Shown piece by piece: positions 36,701 to 45,473 of a stretch of 64,000 nucleotides of DNA. Made by a program: the position numbers and the translations under genes. The first letter of the stretch is position 1. Every line of letters begins with the position of its first letter. This DNA is from Sipunculus nudus (Eukaryota > Annelida > Sipuncula > Golfingiida > Sipunculidae). The notes under the pieces were generated by a model. The model saw nothing but the letters and a program-made list of their open reading frames with translations. It was not told where the DNA came from and did not search any database. The stretch lies in the NCBI GenBank assembly GCA_026874595.1, contig CM049314.1, positions 71,376,300-71,440,299 of the forward strand, in the 5' to 3' direction.

Positions 36701-39391
36701 ACACACACATATATATATATAAACAATTGTAAATGTTTAATTATTAACCTTTATGTTTAAAAACAGGTAGACAGTACACGCATTAAGTTAATGAAGTATT
36801 CCTAAAACTGGAGTAACTATACTATTATTTCAAAGTAGGTGGCAGCACAGAAAGTGGCAACTGTTACCTCTATATAGTGTGCATGTCTATAATGTGGAGA
36901 GTTTGACCTAGTCCATAGGGTGCCCATATTATAGAGGTTCGACTGTATATTGTACCCGACGTCTTTGCAAATATTTACAACTTTTTTTTAATCAAACTTT
37001 TATCAATATGAACATATATAATTTGACGATAAATTGTATCGAATGTACGATAGATGGCATCTGTTGTATCAGTTAATGTATAAGATGCTGTCAATAAAGA
37101 AAGAAAGACGTATATGGAGGCCATGACTTCAGAAACGTTATATTACATAACGATTGAGGTTGAAATACACGTTCAGTGAGGCTGTTACGCCTTCCTAACA
37201 TATATCTTGCTATCTGACATAAGCAACAACGCCGGCAATTAAAAAAAAAATGAAACATGATTTCGGTTATAAGATATTCAAAGGGACACACACCGTTCTT
37301 TAGACAGAGAGCAGGGTAGTTTGCTGCGCAGGAGGCTACCCGCCATTCATAATGACCATTGACGTTCCTTTCTACCACGGCGCAGTCGTCATTATCTCGA
37401 GGTTCACCCACACCCCAGAACACGTTTTCCATTCTGTTGAGAGCTGATACAGATACAATACACACATCATTCATTCACAAGCCGATGTTATGATCATCTA
37501 TATATTGTATTAGAAACATGTGAGACATTGTGAAAGGTTTAACTGTAAACTGTGTACAATAGTAACCCTCATGGTTTGACATGGATTTAATTTACAAATA
37601 TTTTAATAACATATATAAGTGCAATTATGAGAGAAGCCCCGCTGTATCAAGTTCATTTATATAGGGTATGGCTACTGTGATAAATGAATTTAACAGCAAA
37701 CCAACAGAGTCTGCTACTCCCAAGCAACTCCCAAGCAAGGTTTAAAATATCGACCCTCTTATAATACCCATAGTACACTCATACATCTATTTTAAATATG
37801 TATTCTCTTTACATTCAAACCGTGCGAACCTAACATGTCAACACATCTAAAGCACACAAGCTTATGTACCGATAAGATGCAATAACCGACTGAACATAAG
37901 TGGAAAAAAACACAAAATAACTAAGCTGTCGGAAAATAACAACTCCCCAGCCGATTCCCCAGATTCAAATATAAGACAGCTGTGGTAATATTAACTGCAA
38001 GTTTTGCTTTTATGACAGACAAGAATTCACAGGAAATAAAAAGAAAAATTATATTTGCAGGATTTAAAGGATTTACCTTCATTTTTGGTATCATAGATCC
38101 ATTCTTCTTTGCGGAGTCCAATCCAAAAATGCTTTTGAGATTTGTGTTTTTCTACGTTATGTGATACCCATATCGTCATTTTTTTAAAGACATCAGCCTC
38201 CTTTAGCTCGCTGAACACCGCCAATTCCCAGCCTCTACTATAACAATAAGCTTTTGCCTGCTCCCAGTTTGATGGAGCTGAGGTTTTTATGTAACATGTC
38301 TGATTGATTTTAAAGCAGTTTACATGATGGTATCCTATACTGCTGCACCTCTTGCAACCTGTAAGTAGTTTCGGATAACGGCTATCGATTATAAAACCAA
38401 ACACCAGACACCTATAACTAAGGACTCCTACAGCCCATATACGGAACGGCTTCTTGCAGTATCCTAAACATTTAAATTATTCGCGGTATAGTTTTCTAAA
38501 TATCTATAATTGAACAATTGTTTTTACAGTTAAAGAACTAATGAACACTTTCGCTTTGCGAAAGATGCTTTAAAGATTCATAAATAAAAACAAATATGAA
38601 ATGCTGATATCAATAGTAAACAAAAATTTTATTTGCTGCGCATGAACCTTGAAACCTTCATGTTTCACTTTCACTCTGAAAAAAATACCTCGTACAATAA
38701 TGGTGTTTTATGAGATTTATTTATTATTTCTAAGTCAATTCTTGTATATACTTCCGACTTTATCATGTTTACTGGCAAAGATAAAAACAACCGTTTGAAT
38801 TTTATATACATATTTTAATAGTTTTTACTCGCCTCTCGTTTGGCAAATAACACCTTTATTTCCAGTTTTACACTTGCTTGCATTAAATGTGTTTTTGTGA
38901 AGATCCAGAAAAGCACAGTTCTCCCCGAATCCCCATTGTTCCTTGATAAATGTTCCAGAAGGATCTTTAGCAACAATATCACATATAATGTAAGAAATTG
39001 TATTAATAAAAAAATATGTACATAATTCCATATGAAATAACAATTTGCTTATGTAAACTGCAGCTGCAGAGTTTCTCAGCTTTAATGAAATACATGTATT
39101 ATAAAACAGAGAACAGCTGATTAATACGTTATATCTCATCTAAATGACTGTAAGAAATAACATCACTCACCAGGTAACATACAATCAAGCCAAAGAAACT
39201 CCGTCGTGATGCTCCTATGAAGAGATAACCAAGTGATCCCAATTTTCTTCTTCTCCATAATTCTCTCTAATATCATTTGCTGAGATCCGTTCAGAACCAC
39301 AGGGAGCTTACATGCTTTGTTACAAGTTTCGCAAGCCTGAGTTGAAGCCCAGGTCCTGCATCTTTTAGACTTCTTAAGGTCATATGCCACT

Positions 39392-39457
<66 letters not shown>

Positions 39458-40238
39458 CAATCCTATGTTACTCCTACATTGCACCAGAACGCTGTTCATG
39501 TCTTTGTGTATCCTCCTACGGATATATAGAATATCATTTTTACTTATTTTATACAATGCATTTGGTTAGCTCTTTGTGAGGTACAAGCCGTAGCTCGGCG
39601 TATTGACATGGCCTGTGAGGGTCTTGAGAGACTCAATTTAAGTTTAATGACAAATATTCTGCATATTACGAGTGAAACCATGAACGGCTGAAAAATAGCT
39701 ATGTAATCTAATATATATATGCGTGTATGGGTGTGTCTGAATGTGAGTGTGTATGTTCAGACCCGGTGCGAAATAGACTGTGATTGAGGATTAGAAGATT
39801 TAAGACCGTTTGCATAGGCGTCCCAGTCATCATTGTGTTTCTTGGCCGGTACAGACACAATAACGATCAATCGCGGCCCGACTACGGATAACGTTAAGCC
39901 GTTATTAAAACGTGTATTTTTTTCCGCGACTAAACCGATTCTGGGCCATTTCTGGGTAAACGTTATTAAGCCGGTATGTTTTTTCTGTACTGACACATGG
40001 TACGGGTTGAAAAATTTTATGACGACACAAACGTAATATTCACCACAAAGGCTAAACACGCGCTATCACTCGAATGAAACATTCCATTTTGATGCTTAAT
40101 GACCACCAGATGCTACATTACAAGAGAAGACAGAAGACTCAAAGAATCTGTCCTTCAGCATATTATCTACAAGGTGAGTTAACATCACTATAATAGAGTA
40201 TGTTTATAATAACAAAGCTAAGAATTTAATCCCCTGTA

Positions 40239-40294
<56 letters not shown>

Positions 40295-40437
40295 TATATA
40301 CATGTATAATTTTTATTTTCTTTACTATTATCAATAAAGCTTAGAATTCAGACCCCCGTTAATCATTGGCCCATTAATAAATCTAGGCCATATGCTGACA
40401 GAATTCCAAGGGGGCATTAACCGAGGAGGAAATTGTT

Positions 40438-40481
<44 letters not shown>

Positions 40482-41358
40482 TATTAATTTCTATACGTCT
40501 TCAAGTTAATACGAATGAAATAATATATTTATAAAAGGCTTGAAACCACCCGAAATGCCCACTGCATGTACGTATCTCAGTGTTCTTACAACAGTCACGT
40601 TAAAATACGTTTTCACAATGTCCTCATCATCAACATACCTATCCTCAACATCACCGTACTGCATGAAATCTTTAGTTTTAAATTTTCAACTGTGCTGACT
40701 AACTTAATTTTCAATATGTCCTGATAATTTTGTAAAATAGATAATCCTTCACCAGATATATACGGAAATTGGCTCATGAAGTTAAGCCTAGAATTAACGC
40801 ATTTATTTAAGTTTTTCTTTAATTAGCTTTAGTTAACCGAGGAAAAAGTATTTTGATTATTCACTTTTTCCAAACTTTTATGTAAGAAAATGCAAAGATT
40901 CTTAGCAAATATTATGATTAACAAATAAAATATTCTTTCGCGTCAAAGTAAATGGACAACCTGCTTCGGCAATAATAAAAAAATCACAATATATAGACCA
41001 GCTTTTATTGGAAGAGCCTTTTAAACCTGGGAATCTTCACGTCATATTAATATTAGCATTCAAGAAACCTAAATTGTCCATTTTCAAAAGTTCATCGACA
41101 TATAATTTAAATAAATGGTAAACATTTTAATTAAAAGTCATTACTTGGACATATTTAATCAAGCATGTCATTTTTAGATAATAATTGTACGTAGATCACC
41201 TAACATGAATCGTCAGCTTCTTTCAGTATTTTCACAACACAGTAAGGTCTTATTGTCCACTTCATAGTGTCAGATTCATAATGTCAATTGAATATTGGTG
41301 ATGATATTATTACTGTTCTCAATGTGTTTATGGATTCATCACAGGTTGAATAAAGATG

Positions 41359-41432
<74 letters not shown>

Positions 41433-41848
41433 ACGGGCATTTTTCACTCTGATCATGATATGTTTTAATGACTTTCATGGTTTCAGAAGCTTTAAATAAC
41501 TTTTTTTTTCATTCGGATAATGGTATGAAAACAAAGATTAATCAAATGGACTAATTTATTTTAATTTTTGTCATTTAAGTAAACTTTATTATCATATGAT
41601 GTACACATTCAGTTTCATTTTAATTTATAATAACTTTGAATAACATTAAACAGTCACTTTCATCAACCTGTGTTTTTAATTCTCCCTCAAACTATGTCCA
41701 TGAGTGCAATACAGCACGTTCTATATATTTATGATCTTTCCAGAGGGATCCTTTTTCATTTTTCAAGTTTTCATTTCTTGTGAAATAGGGCTACACTGCT
41801 TATACTTTTTAGACCCCTATATCTGTCACTATCTGTTATTTTAGACAA

Positions 41849-41902
<54 letters not shown>

Positions 41903-42217
41903 CGTACAATGATTACCAGATAACGGATGTATATAAAGGGCCATTACCGGCCCGAAATTAACCTTTTACATGTGTACCGGCCCAGTATCGTTTACCCGCC
42001 GTTGGCTGACTGATTACAGAAGATTGCCGTGCTGATTCAGGGACAATGCCGGCTGGATTCCTGTGCCGGTATCGGCCCTGAAGCTTTTCCGCTGTGCATG
42101 CCAACAATAACGACGGTATCGGCCAAATTATGCGCAAAAGTTTCTGCGGAATTGGCCTGTTTTAGGACTGTAAAAATGGTCGTTATTTGCGGTGTTTGCT
42201 AAACTGAGGTGGTCCTT

Positions 42218-42260
<43 letters not shown>

Positions 42261-42767
42261 TTCCTTCAGGCAACTCATTGCGGCCTAAAAATGACCATAA
42301 TGACAACTGACGTTATAAGGACTGTGGAGCCTAATGTTGTCTGATTGATGAGCAATGTGACAAGGCAGTTGTGGAAAGGATAGAAAATCATATATATCAT
42401 GTATATGTTAGCTTTGCATTGCAGGGCAAGAAATGTAATATTAATCATGGATGATGATAATGACAATGACACATGCATATTTTTATCTGATAGGTCGGGA
42501 CATAATAAGAAATATGGCGATAACATACTGATGGATTTTGATCCCCGCAGTCGGGACGGATTTAGGCGGTTGTACGTTAATTATTAAACCCCTCTGTTCG
42601 AGAGGGAAATATTCAATGTTTTATAGAAGAAACATGATGCGTGCATATAAATCCATGGTTGTGTGATTGTGTTGTAACACTGTGTGACTAAACATGGACT
42701 TACCTATGATGCAGCAAACTGTAAATATATAAAGGAGCTGACTTATCAAAGACAGAGCTCTAGCCAT
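30581..42767 (-). CDS. Multi-CTLD single-pass membrane protein (four C-type lectin-like domains)
   Basis: Twelve exons read in one frame on the minus strand: 42704-42767 (signal peptide), 39171-39392, 38833-38964, 38077-38358, 37294-37443, 34223-34315 (linker), 33372-33590, 32920-33039, 32287-32562, 31806-31952, 31303-31392 and 30581-30723. They sum to 1938 nt, 645 residues plus stop. Predicted layout: signal 1-21, CTLD1 22-139, CTLD2 140-283, linker 284-314, CTLD3 315-427, CTLD4 428-568, Thr/Ser/Pro stem 569-598, TM about 600-625, then a tail of about 20 residues. CTLD marks include WIGL, NWEQAKAYC, WLDC and paired cysteines. CTLD2 and CTLD4 keep EPR/EPG-type loops but read EWRV where WND is usual, so classical Ca-dependent sugar binding is doubtful. 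Alternative: two genes, split at the linker exon. An alternative first exon lies at 43080-43143. Confidence 0.7.
31303..31392 (-). CDS. Membrane-proximal stem exon
   Basis: Phase 1/1, 90 nt. It encodes a Thr/Ser/Pro/Gly-rich segment (GTEPSRPAGTTGLPQASTI), likely an O-glycosylated stalk between CTLD4 and the TM helix. Confidence 0.65.
31806..31952 (-). CDS. CTLD4, second half
   Basis: Phase 1/1, 147 nt. It encodes FWGSKEPGLNGNCSIID, GHYEWRVAACSSKYQAVC. It has an N-C-S sequon and an EPG loop. The donor is GTAAGT. Confidence 0.88.
32287..32562 (-). CDS. CTLD4, first half
   Basis: Phase 1/1, 276 nt. It encodes CRSCSRIG, NWEQAKAYCAHRGWQLAVFG and FYWIGLRREEWVYP, equivalent to the CTLD2 first-half exon. 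Confidence 0.9.
32920..33039 (-). CDS. CTLD3, second half
   Basis: Phase 1/1, 120 nt. It encodes RPWNTNCAYLNTRDIEIDAG, then RCVLANKGAICEAQ, equivalent to the CTLD1 second-half exon. The acceptor is TTGTAG and the donor GTATGG. Confidence 0.84.
33372..33590 (-). CDS. CTLD3, first half
   Basis: Phase 1/1, 219 nt. It encodes KCSTWVRVAEQCDSCSTGC, LPVILNAS with a sequon, TSWLGLQR and FLWLDCTTP, the same pattern as CTLD1. The donor is GTAAGT. Confidence 0.87.
34194..34315 (-). CDS. Linker exon or alternative terminal (tail) exon between CTLD pairs
   Basis: After acceptor ATCTAG the frame reads NLQSKEYLDIKPTDNHSYDA, then QLDIDMELDE. If the GTAATT donor at 34222 is used (exon 34223-34315) it ends in phase 1 and joins CTLD3, making an acidic 31-residue linker. 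If it is not used, the frame runs to a stop at 34194-34196 and the exon would be an acidic tyrosine-containing tail of an upstream two-CTLD gene. I found no TM exon between 37294 and 34315 and no signal exon between 34194 and 33590, which favours the linker reading. Confidence 0.55.
34360..34714 (-). mobile_element. tRNA-derived SINE resembling V-SINE / molluscan RUDI
   Basis: On the minus strand it starts with a tRNA-like head: box A TGGTTTAATGATTAAGG and box B-like TTTCGAATCCC. The central domain contains CTGTGATGGACTAACG, CATCCAGGAGAAG and GGAATAGGCTCCGGC, which resembles the conserved V-SINE core. It ends with CTTTACCTTTACC-like sequence. The open frame on the other strand is not a gene. 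It lies in a lectin-gene intron. Family naming is from memory. Confidence 0.72.
34753..36945. mobile_element. Non-autonomous TIR DNA transposon, about 2.2 kb
   Basis: The left end CAGTCGAACCTCTTTTAGTG and the inverse of the right end CAGTCGAACCTCTATAATAT, each continuing GGGCACC, form terminal inverted repeats of about 27 bp with few mismatches. The CAGTCGAACCTCT end resembles pogo/Tigger-like termini. No transposase frame was recognised and no clean target duplication was seen (AA left, TA right). It sits in a minus-gene intron. Confidence 0.65.
36946..37293 (-). other. Minus-gene intron just after CTLD2
   Basis: The CTLD2 frame stays open past the donor for about 69 codons to a stop near 37091, but no hydrophobic TM-like exon with correct phase is present. 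I treat this as intron. Confidence 0.5.
37294..37443 (-). CDS. CTLD2, second half
   Basis: Phase 1/1, 150 nt, with acceptor TATCAG and donor GTGTGT. It encodes VFWGVGEPRDNDDCAVVE, GHYEWRVASCA and YPALC. The EPR-DND loop replaces the EPN signature and EWRV stands where WND is usual. Confidence 0.88.
38077..38358 (-). CDS. CTLD2, first half
   Basis: Phase 1/1, 282 nt. It encodes CKRCSSIG, an N-Q-T sequon, SNWEQAKAYCYSRGWELAVF and FWIGLRKEEW, clear CTLD helix and WIGL motifs. The donor is GTAAAT. Confidence 0.88.
38833..38964 (-). CDS. CTLD1, second half; GC donor
   Basis: Phase 1/1, 132 nt. It encodes GFGENCAFLDL, an N-A-S sequon and GVICQT, the usual C-terminal CTLD cysteine pattern. Only a GC donor (GAG/GCGAGT) keeps frame with the next exon; the nearby GTAAAA would shift frame. 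Confidence 0.75.
39171..39392 (-). CDS. CTLD1, first half
   Basis: Phase 1/1, 222 nt. It encodes a cysteine-rich start (CRTW, ACETCNKAC), LPVVLNGSQQ with an N-G-S sequon, TWLSLHR and FLWLDC. The acceptor AG directly abuts a long (TA)n array. The donor is GTGAGT. Confidence 0.8.
39395..39454. repeat. (TA)n array abutting the CTLD1 acceptor
   Basis: About 30 TA units end directly at the AG of the CTLD1 exon acceptor (exon base 39392). Confidence 0.95.
39465..39690. repeat. Dispersed repeat copy shared with 43312-43520
   Basis: GTTACTCCT near the start and ACAAGCCGTAGCTCGGC inside are shared in order with 43312-43520. The family is unknown. Confidence 0.65.
40246..40485. repeat. Two (TA)n arrays
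   Basis: Nearly pure TA runs occur at about 40246-40290 and 40440-40485. Confidence 0.9.
41362..41430. repeat. (TA)n array
   Basis: A nearly pure TA run of about 34 units. Confidence 0.95.
41854..41899. repeat. (TA)n array
   Basis: A nearly pure TA run of about 23 units, followed by a less AT-rich block. Confidence 0.95.
42221..42256. repeat. (CT)n microsatellite
   Basis: About 17 CT units. Confidence 0.95.
42704..42767 (-). CDS. First coding exon of the minus CTLD gene, signal peptide copy 1
   Basis: On the minus strand an ATG opens MARALSLISQLLYIFTVCCI, a short hydrophobic leader, and the exon ends in phase 1 at a strong GTAAGT donor. The phase fits the CTLD1 exon at 39171-39392 and mirrors the plus-strand gene, whose leader exon also ends in phase 1. 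Confidence 0.7.
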
Positions 42768-43079
42768 GACACACCTCCACATGCAACATTGGCAAGCCTT
42801 ATCACCACGGGAGCCCTTTAATGGGCGTAAATGATATAGGTCACATGAAAGATCAACAAAGATCAACCGCCATTCAATGTACAAGATATATGGCGATAAC
42901 ATACTGAAGGATATTGATCCTCGCAGTCGGAACGGATTTAGGCGGTTGTACGTTAATAATTAAACCTCTCAATTCGACATGGAAATATTCAATGTTTTAT
43001 AGAAGAAATATGAAGCGTGCATATAAATCCATGGTTATGTGATTGTGTTGTAACACTGTGTTGCTAAAGATGGGCTAAC

Positions 43080-43143
43080 CTATGGTGCAGCAAACTGTAA
43101 ATATATACAGGAGCTGACTTATCAAAGACAGAGCTCTTGCCAT
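43080..43143 (-). CDS. Signal peptide exon copy 2 (alternative first exon or decaying duplicate)
   Basis: It is nearly identical to copy 1 (the leader differs by Thr for Ile near the end) and has the same length and phase. The donor is GTTAGC, weaker than copy 1. It could be used as an alternative start or be losing function. Confidence 0.55.
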
Positions 43144-44782
43144 GACGCACCTCCACATTCCAACATTGGCAAGCCTTATCACCACGTGAGCCCTTTAGTG
43201 GACGTAAATAATATAGGTCACGTGATACAAAGACCAACCGCCATTTAATGTACATTGTACTCAATGCATACATGAGAGGGTTCCAATAAGGTATTTAAAC
43301 TTTTAATGATCTCTGTGTTACTCCTTTGTTGCATCAGATGGTGTTCGTGTCTAGGTGAATCTACCCCGGGGATCTAGAACCTCATTTCAATTGAAGGAAC
43401 ACAATCCATTTGATTAGCTGTTTGTGTAGAACAAGCCGTAGCTCGGCATATTTACATGCCCTATGAGGTTCGTGGGAGCCTCAATGGAGTAAAACCACGA
43501 AAAGCTGAACAAAATCGAAATATAAGATAGTGACCTTGTCATAAAAGTTCAAATAAATATACTTATATTAATAACTCTCAATGGCGCATTGACATAAGGG
43601 CTTCGCGAGATATTCGTCCAAATCCTTTAAAGCACTCAGGGGTCATATAATTGCCGAAAGAAAAAACACAAAGTAACAAAAATAAGTAACAAAAATATGA
43701 TATAATTCTATAATTTGTACAGCCGTGCTGTGGCATGTATTCTAGCAACATGTATAGGTCTCATGCTATATGACGTTATAGTAAAGATGCTGAGCTTGTT
43801 GTATGGGCAGCCCTCCCATGAAGACTACTGGCAAAAAGTCTCTATAACAAAGATTCGCCCCTCCACTCAGGAAGGGATAGGCACTACTCATGGTCTTCAG
43901 GCGCATGGATAGTAATTAACCTTGTAGTGCTTATAATTTGTTTTTGCATTGTTGGCGTTATCACACTATACACCCAACCTTTACGTTTTAACACAGTTGC
44001 ATTAACAATTAATTTCTTCAAGCTCTTTTGAATATTAGGCAAGGGATACATATGTATATTTCCAGTTAAGCGAAATGTGTCATACTAAGGGTTATCTAAA
44101 TAGATTGACCTGACAAACTATAGAAAGATAATGCATTCATACAAATTATTTTTTTTTAGTTTATATATAATGAAGGTATTTGATCAAATTCTTCACTTTT
44201 GTCTAAATGAACATTGTAGCGACCCTACCCGCTGTTTCATAATAGTTGTGTAGTGTGTCTAAATATAAACTAAAAACTGAAGTATCAGGGGTGTAAGAGG
44301 ATTTACATTGTGTAAACAAAATGTTTTTTTTTGGTGCTTCTCTGTTTCATCTGATTTTGATTAAAATGGTGAAGGAATTATTGAAGATTTCATGCAGTTG
44401 AGCAAATCATACATTTTAAGCTCGTGTGTCTTTTTGTTTCTAATGGGATTTTACAAAGTTAAACAATATGTGTTTGATTAAGTCATTTTGATGCATCATG
44501 TGATCTATAGTCCACATGTATTTAAAAAAGTATCATCAAAAATACAAATATCACTTTGCAGGAACTGCAGAACAGAGTTGTTTTAAAAACCATATATTCT
44601 TACTACATCACATCAAAAAATCATGTAAATACATAGACCATGCACATTTTATAATTAACTAGTTTCTATCTCATATTTTGACAAGGTGTTGAATCTCACC
44701 ACATCTATTTTAACGGAATGAGATATATATATTAACATTTTATTTTCAAGATGCACTACGGTATTTATTTACCATCAGAAAA
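43144..44782. promoter_or_regulatory. Intergenic region between the divergent CTLD genes
   Basis: The two lectin genes are transcribed away from this interval of about 1.6 kb, which must contain the plus-gene promoter and probably the minus-gene promoter for copy 2. No TATA box or shared operator is convincing. A GTCACGTGAT E-box lies near 43218. Confidence 0.45.
43312..43520. repeat. Dispersed repeat copy shared with 39465-39690
   Basis: It has the same ordered motifs as the copy at 39465: GTTACTCCT, a TGTTC..TGTCT stretch and ACAAGCCGTAGCTCGGC. The two copies bracket the duplicated first-exon region. Confidence 0.65.
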
Positions 44783-44852
44783 ATGAACAGTATGGCTTAC
44801 AAGAAGTTCATCTATGGATTTTGCTTGTGCTTTCTGTCTTTCGGGCATGCAG
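44783..44852 (+). CDS. Signal peptide exon
   Basis: The ATG opens MNSMAYKKFIYGFCLCFLSF, a leader with two lysines, a hydrophobic core and GHA before the phase-1 end at GTAACC. A second in-frame ATG at codon 4 is possible. Confidence 0.8.
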
Positions 44853-45435
44853 GTAACCTATACTTATTAATGTTTATATTGTAAGTATAATTGATTTCTT
44901 ATCTTCAAATATGTAAAATGATAAAGCAAAGTATTGGTTGTTCTTGCTATAGAAACATATTCATTGATCAATTCGTGAGACCCCTCTTTAAAACTCTGTT
45001 GCTAACCGAATACAAAGATTCTATAACAAAATAGCATTCTATTAACAAAGATTGACTAAACATTAATTTGATTTTTCATGCAGAAAAAATCTGCCCTGTG
45101 GATAACTGGGTACATGGAAACATATGCTGTAAAAGTCGACGTGGCCAGTTGCCAAACTTACAAAACCTCGAACAAAGTAAAACTTTAATATACAAAATGG
45201 AGGATAAAAAATATACAGCTGTCTGGCTTGGATGGAGGCGTCACATCTTCTCCATGTGGACTTGGGTAGACGACGTCTTTGACAACGGCAAGTGCCTCTT
45301 TTCAGAAACGTGTCTAGTTTCTTCTTCTAAAGGATTATCTAAATTATCAATAGATCTCACTACTGCGTATATCGAAGAAATAAATTAATACAAAATGTAT
45401 TCGGTTTTCTTTTTTGGCCAATGATCTTAACATGG

Positions 45436-45473
<38 letters not shown>

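Larger units (their letters stand above)
39393..42703 (-). other. Long intron of the minus CTLD gene with TA arrays and unclassified repeats
   Basis: The interval holds (TA)n arrays near 39395-39454, 40246-40290, 40440-40485, 41362-41430 and 41854-41899, a (CT)n run at 42221-42256, and a less AT-rich block 41900-42190 of unknown origin. No further exon is supported. Confidence 0.6.
42509..43257. repeat. Tandem duplication of about 375 bp containing promoter-proximal sequence and signal exon
   Basis: Two adjacent copies (about 42509-42882 and 42883-43257) share GGATTTAGGCGGTTGTACGT, GAAATATTCAATGTTTTATA and the minus-strand signal-peptide exon with its upstream flank. Upstream of both leader ATGs (minus sense) lie a GATA-type motif (42799-42803 in copy 1) and a CCAAT box (42788-42792). 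Confidence 0.88.

Noticed and set aside
36947-37293. TM exon for a separate two-CTLD gene
   Set aside because: The frame past CTLD2 is not a convincing helix, and the one acceptor of correct phase leads to an early stop.
39384-39569. Frames made of alternating Tyr and Ile
   Set aside because: They are translations of (TA)n arrays; the same applies at 41284-41478 and 50518-50748.
39757-40059. 100-codon minus frame, considered as a lectin leader exon
   Set aside because: It has no hydrophobic leader and no phase-1 donor, and it lies in a repeat-like block.
40093-40171. Possible plus-strand exon before GTGAGT
   Set aside because: It has a donor but no domain, no partner exon and no signal peptide.
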